Positions 8,671 through 17,392 of a DNA stretch of 64,000 nucleotides are shown here, one piece after another (position 1 is the first letter of the stretch; every line of letters starts with the position of its first letter). Position numbers and translations under genes: made by a program. This DNA is from Polaromonas eurypsychrophila. GTDB taxonomy: Bacteria; Pseudomonadota; Gammaproteobacteria; Burkholderiales; Burkholderiaceae_C. Under the pieces are notes generated by a model, which did no database searches, had not been told where the DNA came from, and saw only the letters and a list, made by a program, of their open reading frames with translations. The DNA is taken from positions 372,001 to 436,000 of the forward strand of contig NZ_BMIG01000002.1 in the NCBI RefSeq assembly GCF_014641715.1, written 5' to 3'.

Positions 8671-8703
8671 TTGTCATTGCGGGCCTGACCCGCAATTCAT
8701 GCC
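8671..8703. repeat. Palindromic GTCATTGCGGG element, copy 2
   Basis: Direct repeat of the 8521 unit with two changes in the loop and one in the flank. It ends 9 bp before the stop of the DTW gene and may act as its 3' hairpin. Confidence 0.75.
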
Positions 8704-8711
8704 GCGTCACC

Positions 8712-9470
8712 TCAACCCAGGCGCAAACCGCGCAGCCGCTGGTGCGCCGCGTCGTCCGCATCCACTGGCTGCTGCTGCTTGGCCTTCAGGTAGTGGTCGG
8801 TGAACACGTCGAGATACGCCTCCAGGACCTGCGCCGCCTGCGCCTCACCGGCCAGCGCTAGACACAGCGCCGCCACTTCCGAGGTGCAGAAGTGTTCGTC
8901 GCGCTGGGAGCGGCGCAGCTTGTAGCTGGAGAGCTGCTCACTCTGCAGGCTCAGCACCGGCAGCTTGTCGAGGTAGGGGCTTTTGCGAAACATCTTGCGC
9001 GCCTCGGGCCAGGTCGCGTCAAGCAACACAAACAGCGGGCGTCTGCCGGTGTTGCCCTCACGGGGCTGCACATCGGTCACCACCCGCGCGCTGTCGACAA
9101 ACTCACCAGGAAACACCAGGTAAGGCTGCCACTGCGGGTCTGCCAGCAGGCTCAAAAGCGCCGGATCGACTTCGGTGCGCGCCCAGCCAAAGGCAAAGGT
9201 GTCGGCCACCACATCGGCCACCAGCCAGCCCGTGTTGCTGGGTTTGAGCGGCTCGATGTCGGCCATGAGCAGGCACACACCTGCACGCACAGGCAGCAGC
9301 GGGCGCAGCGCACACAGGCAGTGGCTGGGCAGCAGCCGGCAACCGGTGCAGCGCTCCCCGCGCGGGCCGCCACGCGCCAGAAATGGTTTTGAGCTGCGCG
9401 CCAGGCGCGAGGCGCGCAGGCGGCTGACCGCATGCGGTAGCGCGTGAAAGGCTGGAGGGGCTTGGGGCAT
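8712..9470 (-). CDS. tapT: DTW-domain tRNA-uridine aminocarboxypropyltransferase
   Basis: 252 residues. The DTW family transfers the 3-amino-3-carboxypropyl group of S-adenosylmethionine to uridine (acp3U, position 47 in E. coli tRNAs). The zinc-like cysteine set CTGCRLLPSHCLC is near residues 41-53, and the family signature LLDATWPEARKMFRKSP (D-A-T-W) is central. SYKLRRSQRDEHFCTSEVAALCLALAGE matches the conserved C-terminal block. No signal peptide. Length is typical. The symbol is by family; which tRNA position it modifies here is inferred. Confidence 0.85.
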   Translation of the reverse strand: MPQAPPAFHALPHAVSRLRASRLARSSKPFLARGGPRGERCTGCRLLPSHCLCALRPLLPVRAGVCLLMADIEPLKPSNTGWLVADVVADTFAFGWARTEVDPALLSLLADPQWQPYLVFPGEFVDSARVVTDVQPREGNTGRRPLFVLLDATWPEARKMFRKSPYLDKLPVLSLQSEQLSSYKLRRSQRDEHFCTSEVAALCLALAGEAQAAQVLEAYLDVFTDHYLKAKQQQPVDADDAAHQRLRGLRLG

Positions 9471-9538
9471 GCGGAGCTTGGGGCGCGGGTTGGTCGGGTC
9501 GGGGAATGCTTGTGCCCAGTGCTGCAGGCTCGGTGTAC

Positions 9539-9567
9539 TATACTACCAAAATAGTAAAGGTAGTATA
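9539..9567. promoter_or_regulatory. Inverted repeat covering the ribosome-binding site and start of the nucleotidyltransferase-like gene
   Basis: TATACTACC and GGTAGTATA form a perfect 9-bp inverted repeat with an 11-bp spacer. The right arm ends on the A of the ATG at 9567, and the AAAGG ribosome-binding site lies inside it. Extra TAGTA/TACTA half-sites occur in the spacer and at 9536-9540. It could be an operator for autorepression or an mRNA hairpin hiding the start. Confidence 0.6.
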
Positions 9568-10619
9568 TGCCACTTTATCAAGAGCTTTCCGCTGCTGCCC
9601 AGACCGCTTTTGCCGGTGTGGATGATGCCGCGCGTCAGGCAGACTTGAAGCGCAGCATTGCTGATTTGCCAGGCGGATTTGCCAAAAAAAATGTGTCTGG
9701 GCGCGCCTACTGGTATTACCAGGTCAAGATGCCGGACGGCGAATTGCGCCAGTCTTATGTGGGTCCGGACGACGACGCCACCCGCGGCTTGATCGAGCGC
9801 CACGCCGACCCGGCAGCAAAGCTTGCCAAACAGCAGATGGTGCGCATCACCCGAGCCGCGATCGAGCTGGGCTGTGCGGACATTCCAGCCAAACATGCGC
9901 GCGTGATCGAACGCCTTGCAGACAGCGGTTTGTTTTCTGCCGGTGCCATTCTTGTTGGAACACATGCTTTTCTGGCCTACCAAAACATCTTTGGTGTGCG
10001 CTGGAGCGCTGGCACCGCTACGCTGGACCTCGACTTTGCCCACGCCGGCCGCAACGTCTCTTTGGCGCTACCTGAGAACCTGAAGCTGGACACGACAGCA
10101 ACCATAGAGTCGCTGGAAATGGGATTTATACCGAACCAGAAACACACGTCCTTCAAAAAGGCGGACGAACCGGATTTCGACCTCGACTTCTTGACTTCAC
10201 GCGGCCGGGCTGGCGATGCACCGGTCAACGTGGAACGGCTGAACCTGACCATGCAGCCTTTGCGCTTCATGGAGCTGTCGCTGCAAGATCCGGTGCGAAG
10301 CACATTGATTGCCCGCGCCGGCCCGATCGTGGTCAATCTTCCGCGGCCGCAGCGATATGCCCTGCACAAGCTGCTGGTGTACGGTGAGCGGCCACAAATC
10401 CAGAGAACCAAGGCGCGCAAGGATGTCGCGCAGGCTGCTGCCTTGCTGGACTATTTGCTGGTGCACGACGCCACTGAAGTTGCCGCGATGTGGCAGGACG
10501 TGATGGCACGGGGCCCCGGTTGGCGCCGGCGCCTGAAAGAGGGTTTTCAGGCCATGACGGTTTTGTACCCGAACTGCAATTTTCAGGAGCGGCTGGACCG
10601 GGCAGTTGCCGGGGTTTGA
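9567..10619 (+). CDS. Nucleotidyltransferase-fold protein, GSU2403 / NTP_transf_8-like
   Basis: 350 residues. The central part GAILVGTHAFLAYQNIFGVRW (about 130-150) followed by ATLDLDFAH (DxD) fits the minimal nucleotidyltransferase core hG-x-x-h...DxD of the NTP_transf_8/GSU2403 group; the later LPRPQRYALHKLLVYGERP and KDVAQAAALLDYLL are also family-like. Relatives belong with AbiEii/MNT-type toxins and enzymes that add nucleotides to targets; no partner antitoxin is obvious beside it. The N-terminal 110 residues are a separate, helical domain. Expression is probably controlled by the inverted repeat on its start. Confidence 0.7.
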   Translation: MPLYQELSAAAQTAFAGVDDAARQADLKRSIADLPGGFAKKNVSGRAYWYYQVKMPDGELRQSYVGPDDDATRGLIERHADPAAKLAKQQMVRITRAAIELGCADIPAKHARVIERLADSGLFSAGAILVGTHAFLAYQNIFGVRWSAGTATLDLDFAHAGRNVSLALPENLKLDTTATIESLEMGFIPNQKHTSFKKADEPDFDLDFLTSRGRAGDAPVNVERLNLTMQPLRFMELSLQDPVRSTLIARAGPIVVNLPRPQRYALHKLLVYGERPQIQRTKARKDVAQAAALLDYLLVHDATEVAAMWQDVMARGPGWRRRLKEGFQAMTVLYPNCNFQERLDRAVAGV

Positions 10620-10632
10620 TGACGCTGACGGA

Positions 10633-11013
10633 TCAGGCCGCAGGCCGGTGCAGCACGCAAAGCTTGTTGCCGTCCGGATCGCGCAGGTAGGCCAGGTAGA
10701 GCTTGCCCACAGCGCCGTCACGAAAGCCCGGTGGCTCTTCACACGTCGTGCCGCCGCTGGCGATGCCTGCCGCATGCCAGGCGTCCGCCTGCTCCGACGA
10801 CTCTGCCTTGAACCCGATGGTGCTGCCGTTGCCGTGGCAAGCCGGCTCGCCATTGATGGCCGTGCTGATCGCGAAGGTGCCCGTCTTGCTGCGGTAGAAA
10901 TAGCGGTTGTTGTTGGCAGTGCCGGGGGCAATGCCCAGCGTGCCGAGCAGCGCGTCGTAAAACTTCTTTGAGGCTTCGAGGTCGTTAACGCCGACCATGA
11001 CATGACTGAACAT
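10633..11013 (-). CDS. VOC-family (glyoxalase-like) protein
   Basis: 126 residues. MFSHVMVGVNDLEASKKFYDALLGTLGI is the first beta-alpha-beta module of the VOC fold, and YLAYLRDPDGNKLCVLH is the typical C-terminal strand with D-P-D-G-N-K. The start at 11013 has GGAG about 9 bp upstream; the longer frame to 11151 lacks family similarity. Convergent with the nucleotidyltransferase-like gene (13-bp gap). Substrate unknown. Confidence 0.85.
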   Translation of the reverse strand: MFSHVMVGVNDLEASKKFYDALLGTLGIAPGTANNNRYFYRSKTGTFAISTAINGEPACHGNGSTIGFKAESSEQADAWHAAGIASGGTTCEEPPGFRDGAVGKLYLAYLRDPDGNKLCVLHRPAA

Positions 11014-11150
11014 TGGGTTGTCTCCGTGGGGTGCCCTGAAGCGGGCAAAAATTAGAACTGGATGGTACTTGAGTCGTGGCGCTGCCGCCCGGTGGGGGTG
11101 GGCCGCCTTAAAACAACGTGATGCAGGTTTTTGTGGATGGCGTCGATGCA

Positions 11151-11166
11151 CTGTGTAAAAATACAG
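11151..11166. promoter_or_regulatory. LexA-type SOS box upstream of the Bro-N gene
   Basis: CTGT-GTAAAAAT-ACAG matches the CTGT-N8-ACAG LexA operator used by beta- and gammaproteobacteria, with an AT-rich centre. It lies 42 bp before the ATG at 11209, where it would overlap a promoter. Confidence 0.7.
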
Positions 11167-11208
11167 TACTCAGCGCGCAGCACGGTTGCTGCTCTTCAGG
11201 GGGTCGCC

Positions 11209-12054
11209 ATGAAAGTTTTTCCTGCCAGCTTTGACGGCCAGTCCATTCGCCGTGTGTTTGACGAAGCCACCGAGACCTGGTGGTTCTCGGTGATTGACGT
11301 GGTGCAGGTGCTGACGCAACAGCCAGATGACCTGACCGCTCGCAAGTACTGGAACCAGCTCAAACGTCGCTTGGATAAAGAGGGAAGTCAACTGGTGACA
11401 AGTTGTCACCAGTTGAAAATGCCCGCCGCAGATGGCAAACAACGACTCACCGATGTAGCCACCGCCGAAACCCTGCTCAGGCTCGTCCAATCCATCCCCA
11501 GCCCCAAAGCCGAACCCATCAAACTCTGGCTTGCCAAGGTGGGCTATGAGCGCATGCAGGAAATGGCCGACCCCGCCCTCTCGCTCAACCGCGCCCGCCA
11601 GACCTGGCAGCAGCATGGCCGCAGCGACAAGTGGATTGCCCAGCGCATGACCGGGCAGGAAACCCGCAACAAACTCACCGACTACTGGCGCGAACACGAC
11701 ATCAAGGCCGGGCATGAGTTTGCCATTCTCACCAACATCATCCACACCGAGTGGAGCGGCGTCAGCGTCAAAGACCACAAGGCCGTCAAAGGCCTGAGCA
11801 GCCACAACCTGCGCGACCACATGACCGAGGCCGAACTGATTTTTACCGCACTGGCCGAGCTGTCTACCCGCCAGATCGCTGAAACGATGAACGCCAGCGG
11901 CTTGCCCGAAAACACCACCTCAGCCAAAGCTGGCGGCGGCATTGCCAAGCAGGCGCGCAAACAACTGGAGAGCCAAACCGGCAAGTCGGTGGTGTCGGGG
12001 CAGAACTACCTGGCGCCCGAGGCGGGTATGGCACCCAGAGTCACCAAGAAGTAA
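11209..12054 (+). CDS. Bro-N domain protein, DinD / phage-antirepressor-like, probably SOS-induced
   Basis: 281 residues. N-terminal Bro-N/KilA-like DNA-binding domain (about 1-95): FDGQSIRRVFDEATETWWFSVIDVV, then VLTQQPDDLTARKYWNQLKRRL and LLRLVQSIPSPKAEPIKLWLAKVG. The C-terminal half (HEFAILTNIIHTEWSGVSVKDHKAVKGL, then NLRDHMTEAELIFTALAELSTRQIAE) resembles E. coli DinD, an SOS gene reported to inhibit RecA-dependent reactions. A CTGT-N8-ACAG box sits upstream. CAGGGGG before the ATG at 11209 supports this start over 11131. Could also be a prophage antirepressor remnant; no other phage gene is visible. Confidence 0.8.
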   Translation: MKVFPASFDGQSIRRVFDEATETWWFSVIDVVQVLTQQPDDLTARKYWNQLKRRLDKEGSQLVTSCHQLKMPAADGKQRLTDVATAETLLRLVQSIPSPKAEPIKLWLAKVGYERMQEMADPALSLNRARQTWQQHGRSDKWIAQRMTGQETRNKLTDYWREHDIKAGHEFAILTNIIHTEWSGVSVKDHKAVKGLSSHNLRDHMTEAELIFTALAELSTRQIAETMNASGLPENTTSAKAGGGIAKQARKQLESQTGKSVVSGQNYLAPEAGMAPRVTKK

Positions 12055-12074
12055 TACCAGCTAGTGTGGGATTT

Positions 12075-12138
12075 TCATGCGATCAAATTGACCGATAGCC
12101 CAGATGGCATATGCGCAAGCAGCTATCAAAACCGGAGC
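12075..12138. repeat. Dispersed intergenic repeat, copy 3
   Basis: TGCGATCAAATTGACCGATAG, then AGCTATCAAAACCGGAGC. Follows the Bro-N gene; left and right blocks both match the consensus. Confidence 0.75.
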
Positions 12139-12148
12139 GCACGGGACT

Positions 12149-12562
12149 TCAAATACCGTCCCACACAGCCTGCGTCTCCACCACTTCCATGAAACGCCCA
12201 GCGCTGAACCCATGCGGGTAAAGGCTTTGGGGCTCTGCGGCGGCAGCAGGCATAACCTGCGTAAACATCCCGTTGGGGTCATGCCGCAAATGCCGGTCAT
12301 CACGCAGCGCAATCAGCAGCTCTTCCAACGAGACTTTCAGAAAGCCGCCAAACCGCTGGTGGTCGCACTCGATGCTGGTGTCCACAATCCAGCCGCAGAT
12401 ATGGGTGACGGGCTCGCCAGTTTCCAGCGCCAGTTGCCACGCCAACTTGGGGTCATTTGCCAGCGCCAGTTGCACGACAGGCACCTTGCGCTGCAGTTGC
12501 TGGCCCGCTTTGCGCAGTGTGGTGGTTTCGTGCTGCCACGCGTCTTGCTGAGACCGACGCAC
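12149..12562 (-). CDS. Unrecognised ORF, possibly a gene remnant
   Basis: Open frame of 137 codons from a GTG that directly follows an in-frame TAA. The protein (…LAWQLALETGEPVTHICGWIVDTSIECDHQRFGG… HDPNGMFTQVMP… HGFSAGRFMEVV) looks like real globular protein, and codon use is GC3-rich, but I know no family. The lack of a leader, the stop just before the start and a second open frame overlapping its 5' part (to 12770) suggest a 5'-truncated or frameshifted gene. 12563-12779 holds no gene I can support. Confidence 0.4.
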   Translation of the reverse strand: MRRSQQDAWQHETTTLRKAGQQLQRKVPVVQLALANDPKLAWQLALETGEPVTHICGWIVDTSIECDHQRFGGFLKVSLEELLIALRDDRHLRHDPNGMFTQVMPAAAAEPQSLYPHGFSAGRFMEVVETQAVWDGI

Positions 12563-12779
12563 TTAGGTGACCGCTGGGTGATGGAGACAAGAAGGGCGAC
12601 AAGTGTTTGGCAATCAGTTGATGAAAACGTTGATCAAAATAGTTGTCTGACAAAGCAACTCTCACCTGCTTGGAAAATTTTCTAGGCACCGGATGCGTGG
12701 GTGTGCTTGATTGCGAAGCCTGCCCCAGCGTTCGCAAATCAACGTTATCAATTTCCCCTGAACACATCAATGACCCGAA

Positions 12780-14189
12780 TCATTCCGGGTCGGAGTGATC
12801 AGGACTCTTGAGCTCGGCGAACTTGGCTGCCATCGTTGGGTTGCCTCGCGTCAGCTTCTTGATCGTGACGTCTTGCGCCTTATCGTTCGCAAGACGTAGG
12901 TTTCGATCTGTGCCAAGCAGCGCGTCCTTGGTTTTCTGCAGGTGGTCGATAGATTTATCGATCTCATCGATGGCCTTTTTGAAGCTATTGGACGCGAGGT
13001 CGTAGTTCCGCGCGAATGCGGTCTTGAATGTCTCGAGGTTGGTTTCGAAGTTCGTGATATCGATGTTCTGAGCCTTCACTAACGCAAGCTCCGATTTGTA
13101 TTTCAGCGAGTTCATCGCCGCATTGCGCAGCAGCGTGATGATGGGCAGAAAGAACTGTGGGCGAACAACGTACATCTTGGGGTATCGGTGGAACACATCC
13201 ACGATCCCGGTGTTGTAAAGCTCGCTATCAGGCTCAATCAGTGAGACCAGCACGGCATACTCGCACCCCTTCTCAAGGCGATCCTTGTCAAGTTCCTTCA
13301 GAAAGTCTTCGTTCTTGTTTTTTGTAGAAGTACGGTCGTTTTCATTTTTCATTTCGAACATGATGGAGACGATCTCGGTTCCTGACTCGTCCAGGTCGCG
13401 AAAAATGTAGTCCCCCTTGCTTCCAGTCCGCGCGTCGTTGTCTTTCTCGAAATATGCTCTTGGAAACGCTGTCGCGCGAATGCGGTTGAACTCAGTCTCG
13501 CAGTGTTGTTCGAGGGTCTCGCCAACCATCTTGGTTGATAAACGAGCCTTCAAATCGCGAAGACGTTCAATCGCATCATCGCGATCCTTAATTTGTGTTT
13601 CGTACTTGTCTTTGAGCGCCTGCTCTGCGAGTTGCTTTTCTAGCTCCGCCCGGGCAAGGCCACCCTTCAGCCCGTCTCTTTCCCTCTCGACCACACCAAC
13701 AGCCTCGGTGATCGCAAGTTTTTGGATGACCTCAGTGGCGTCTAGTTTGGCCTTCAGACCTTGGATCTCCGCGTCTTTAGTCGCAGCGGCATTTTGTAAC
13801 CCGTGAAAGAGCTTCGCCTCGGCTAGCTCAAAAGCGGCCTGCTTGTCGCGTTTTGCCTGCTCAAGCTCGTTCGCGAGTGCGTCACGCTGCGTTTGAACAG
13901 CACTTAAAGCCTCGGTCACGGCTAGCTTGCGTGCGACCTCACCAGCGTCGAGCTTGGCCTTCAGGTCTTGGATTTCGGCATCCTTGGCTACAGCAGACTT
14001 CTGCATTTCGCTGGCCGCCTTGGCCTGGGCGAGCTCGACAGCATTCCGCTTGTCCTGCTCGGCCAGCTCCAGCCGCCCGTGCAACTGTTTGTCAAAATCG
14101 CCATCGCGCACCTGCTTGAGGATGTCGGCGTACCCCGCTTCGTCGATCTTGAAGGCTTTGCTGCAGTGTGGACAGATGATTTCATGCAT
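12780..14189 (-). CDS. DUF2130 protein: coiled coil plus PD-(D/E)xK-like nuclease core
   Basis: 469 residues. [15 protein letters not shown] is a half zinc ribbon typical of DUF2130 (COG4487). Residues 40-215 are a coiled coil with a 69-residue duplication (residues about 45-105 and 114-174, both containing KDAEIQ-LKAKLD). The core (about 222-370) starts [17 protein letters not shown] and has D260 and FEMKNEN (E279-x-K281), which fits a PD-(D/E)xK nuclease site (inference). The C-terminus is again helical. Start at 14189 has AGAGG upstream. It follows the Rad50-like gene by 110 bp on the same strand and may belong to the same operon. G+C is lower than in the flanks. Confidence 0.8.
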   Translation of the reverse strand: MHEIICPHCSKAFKIDEAGYADILKQVRDGDFDKQLHGRLELAEQDKRNAVELAQAKAASEMQKSAVAKDAEIQDLKAKLDAGEVARKLAVTEALSAVQTQRDALANELEQAKRDKQAAFELAEAKLFHGLQNAAATKDAEIQGLKAKLDATEVIQKLAITEAVGVVERERDGLKGGLARAELEKQLAEQALKDKYETQIKDRDDAIERLRDLKARLSTKMVGETLEQHCETEFNRIRATAFPRAYFEKDNDARTGSKGDYIFRDLDESGTEIVSIMFEMKNENDRTSTKNKNEDFLKELDKDRLEKGCEYAVLVSLIEPDSELYNTGIVDVFHRYPKMYVVRPQFFLPIITLLRNAAMNSLKYKSELALVKAQNIDITNFETNLETFKTAFARNYDLASNSFKKAIDEIDKSIDHLQKTKDALLGTDRNLRLANDKAQDVTIKKLTRGNPTMAAKFAELKSPDHSDPE

Positions 14190-14299
14190 GGCGACGGGAC
14201 CTCTTCTTTTTTGTTGGACTGGTATCTGCCTGAGCATATCGGCCCTCATGCGGGGCCAAGCGACCGCTCATGGAGCAGCAATCCGGTGTCGATGAAGCC

Positions 14300-17200
14300 T
14301 TACCTAACTAAATCAAACCGCCGAAATTTATTCCCCATAAAAGAGAACTTATGTTCAAAAAGCCCCGCAAGCCTCGCGTCCGCAGTTGCGTAGAAAATTT
14401 GGCGGTTTCCCATGAGCGCGACATCTCTAAGGTGATCCAGAAATGAAAGTGAGTTGAAGTCGTCGACATGGGCAATGGGATCGTCGAACAGCAGTACTGG
14501 TGGTGCCGTCTGAAGTTTTGAATTCATTGCCATGAAGACAGACAGCACAAACGCGGCGCGTTGTCCTGTGCTTATGTCGCGAAGCGTTACCGATTTGTTC
14601 GGATCGTCAAGGCGGAATAGGGGCGCGTGGGCATCTCGTTGCACACCATATTCGTGGGGGGAATGGATTCTCCGAAATACCGCGTCAGTCGTTGCCTGCA
14701 CACCGACTAGCTCAATGTTGGTCGCATCGGTTAGGGAATCATCACTTTTAAGTGCCGCAAGTTCAGTCGACGCGAGTTTGAGCCGCTTTGCGGTTTCCTC
14801 ATATTCGGCTATCTCACCTTCAATCTCTCTAAGTTGCGCTCTCGCAGTCGTCTCGGCCGCTCTGGAGGAATTTTCGGTGACGAGCGCTGCGGCAAATCGC
14901 TCTGCTGCGATTTTTGCGCTTTCGATTCTCGCAGCAATCGATGTGGCGTCACTTGATTCCTCCAACATCACGAATGCTCTTAATTCCTCAATCAATCCGT
15001 TCGCCTTCTGCAGTAGCTTGCGGCGATCACGCGATTCTTTCAGAATGTGATCAAGCCCGAGAGTTGTCTCGCCGTCCGCGAATAGAGTTAGGCGGATTGA
15101 CGACACCAAGCGCGCTTCATCGGCCGCATATTCATGAAGCAAATTGATGACGGTTCGGAGTTCTTCACCCTTATTCAGCAATTCTTGGTCAGCGCTATTG
15201 GATGCGAACGCGTCTATCCCCGTGTCTTGGGCAAGCTGCAGAAGTTGCGCAATTCCACCTAGGGCTATTCCAGCACTCGTCAGGTCGGATAGCCGTTGGG
15301 CAACTTCAGAAAGTATTCGTTGGGTTTCCTCAAATCTCTGGCGCTGCATTAAGTAGTTCGAATGAACCTCGTGCGTAGTCGTGCTCCCGACCGAAAGCTC
15401 TGTTCGTTTCGCGTAGGCTAGTAAGTAGCAGAGGGTGAGTCGTCTGGATTCGGCAAGTCCATAGGCTTGTTTTGCCGTCTCAAGAGCGTTCAGGATGGGT
15501 GTTGTCTTTTCCGCTGATGCCTCAAACGACACCGCCTTTAGTCGCTGGAGGAGCTGGCCTGGATCGAAGGAGGTTGCACAAACTGGGCAATCCTTATGAC
15601 TTGGGCTGCTCTCCAAAAAGTGATTAGCTAACGTACGCAACTCGGCGACCAATGACGTGGTTGCTTCTTGTGTTGCACGCGCAGCTAATAGCTCTTCGTT
15701 AAGTCTCGAAATTTGACTTTTAAGTGTGTTGCTCTGCGATATGACAGAAGTAAATTCCTCGTCAAGCGAGCCAGCCGCAGTATCAAACCACGTAGGAGGC
15801 TCGATGGGAATTGCTTCCACACCAACGATTGCCTTTAACGAGTTTTGCTGCTGATTCAAGCGGTCAAGATCTTGGGTCAGGTTAAAGGCTCCCAATTGTT
15901 GCGCCTGTTGTATCGATTTGAAAGTCTCTATCTCTCGCTTCAATTTGGCCTCTAAAGCACGTCCAGTACGTGCTTTTAAATCAACTTCAGCGATCTCTCT
16001 AAACATCTCATCAGCAGTCGCCAATGCTGAATCCACCGTCTGGAATGCATTGGAGACGGTTGCGGGCGACACCAGTTGCAATCCAAGTTCTTCGGTCAAA
16101 AGTTCCCGAATAATTGATGATGCCCTCGTCAACGCCGGCACAAAAGTCGAAGCAATAGTAGTTCTCGCCGGTTCTTCTATCCAGCGAAGTCGCGCAAGAT
16201 CCTCTGTTAAAGCAGAAAAATCGGAATCGGAGGCGCGCGGAGCCGCTTCTGCAGTCTTGATTAGTGTCGCTATGTTTTCTTTTCTTTTGGTCGCCTCATG
16301 AAGGCCAGTTTGTATGCGCGCCAGCTCTGCGGCGACCGGCTGTTGGATGCGTGATATGTGATCCCAAAGCTCAGCCGTTTGCGGGCCCGCTACAAGCCTG
16401 GACAGCATTTCCTCGAAACTAATTTTTGCGTCTTTCTGCCCGAGCATGGCAGCTTCGTCAGTAGCTAAAAAGTTAAAGCGTGCGAAACTATTTTTGAGAG
16501 TGCTCCCCTTCAAATCCCGTTGCCCGTACCAATCCAAATTTCGTTGTTTGGCCTCTGCCGAATTGGTCGGGACCCTGGTATCTAGCCACTTCGCTGAGTC
16601 TTGAAGTCTTATTCTTACGTGAGCTGAACCTGGGGCCGTAGTTCTAGCGTTGTCTTGACAATAGAAGAACTCAATGGCTTCCAACATCGAAGTCTTCCCT
16701 GCCCCGTTGCTTCCGACAAGCAGATTTACAGTACCTAGCGAGTCAAACGATTGCATTTGAGGCCAATGTCGAAATCGAACCAGATCGATTGCGTCAATGA
16801 ATTTGGTCGCAAGAGGCTGCAAGCTTTTTTGTTGGCGATCACGGTCGGCATTTAGAAGGCGCTTACCCGGTAGCCCGTTTGATATTGCACGCACGGTCTC
16901 GGCAAGAGGTAACTGATCCAGCACGATTCCAAGGTTTGCTTTTAGAAGTCGATTCGTCCATCTTTCGGAAACATCAGGTTTGAGAGCATCATTCGGCCTA
17001 GCTTGCGAAAACTCCAATTCACTGAGCGCTGTTGACAGTTCTTCTTGATTCAAGACAAGCTTACGAGCATAGCTTCTGTCACTTTCAATTTGCCGCTTGT
17101 ACGCGGAAAATGAATCACCGGCTACTTCAGCATTGTCAACCAACAGATAGAGATAGTGGTTCCAGCGCAAGTCGCCCGACGTTTCGAAATAGCTAGAGCC

Positions 17201-17392
17201 CATTAGCTCGTCTTGTCGTTGTTCTAGGTGCTCAAACCAGTCCTTCAAGTCAGTTGATAACGAAAAATAGTAGATGGCATAGGGGCGACCCGTCGAGTCC
17301 GTGCGCTCGCCTCGCACAACTCCCTTTGAGACATGCTTCACATTGGCAAGTCTTGCTCCCACCTGATTGCCAAGGATATCCGCAGTAATCAT
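14300..17392 (-). CDS. Rad50/SMC-like ATPase with CPVC zinc hook
   Basis: 1030 residues. Residues 1-200 are an unrecognised non-coiled domain. The ABC-type head follows: Walker A GSNGAGKT 227-234, a long coiled coil about 350-900 broken at DCPVCATSFD (CxxC 602-605, the Rad50-type zinc-hook pattern), signature STGQR 941-945, Walker B LLFDDP 967-972 and D-loop HVDD 975-978. The H-loop position reads YATADARL without histidine. Such ATPases sense or remodel DNA ends, and in defence systems of the Lamassu type control an effector. Its ATG overlaps the nitrilase stop as ATGA, so it is translationally coupled. Composition is clearly more AT-rich than the flanks, suggesting transfer. Confidence 0.85.
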   Translation of the reverse strand: MITADILGNQVGARLANVKHVSKGVVRGERTDSTGRPYAIYYFSLSTDLKDWFEHLEQRQDELMGSSYFETSGDLRWNHYLYLLVDNAEVAGDSFSAYKRQIESDRSYARKLVLNQEELSTALSELEFSQARPNDALKPDVSERWTNRLLKANLGIVLDQLPLAETVRAISNGLPGKRLLNADRDRQQKSLQPLATKFIDAIDLVRFRHWPQMQSFDSLGTVNLLVGSNGAGKTSMLEAIEFFYCQDNARTTAPGSAHVRIRLQDSAKWLDTRVPTNSAEAKQRNLDWYGQRDLKGSTLKNSFARFNFLATDEAAMLGQKDAKISFEEMLSRLVAGPQTAELWDHISRIQQPVAAELARIQTGLHEATKRKENIATLIKTAEAAPRASDSDFSALTEDLARLRWIEEPARTTIASTFVPALTRASSIIRELLTEELGLQLVSPATVSNAFQTVDSALATADEMFREIAEVDLKARTGRALEAKLKREIETFKSIQQAQQLGAFNLTQDLDRLNQQQNSLKAIVGVEAIPIEPPTWFDTAAGSLDEEFTSVISQSNTLKSQISRLNEELLAARATQEATTSLVAELRTLANHFLESSPSHKDCPVCATSFDPGQLLQRLKAVSFEASAEKTTPILNALETAKQAYGLAESRRLTLCYLLAYAKRTELSVGSTTTHEVHSNYLMQRQRFEETQRILSEVAQRLSDLTSAGIALGGIAQLLQLAQDTGIDAFASNSADQELLNKGEELRTVINLLHEYAADEARLVSSIRLTLFADGETTLGLDHILKESRDRRKLLQKANGLIEELRAFVMLEESSDATSIAARIESAKIAAERFAAALVTENSSRAAETTARAQLREIEGEIAEYEETAKRLKLASTELAALKSDDSLTDATNIELVGVQATTDAVFRRIHSPHEYGVQRDAHAPLFRLDDPNKSVTLRDISTGQRAAFVLSVFMAMNSKLQTAPPVLLFDDPIAHVDDFNSLSFLDHLRDVALMGNRQIFYATADARLAGLFEHKFSFMGNKFRRFDLVR

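Noticed and set aside
11209-12054. Prophage
   Set aside because: A Bro-N gene alone is not enough; no integrase, portal, capsid, lysis or tail gene lies nearby.
12453-12770. Minus-strand frame of 105 codons overlapping the 12149-12562 ORF
   Set aside because: Possibly the missing N-terminal part of the same degraded gene, but no family match allows joining the two frames, so I did not annotate it.
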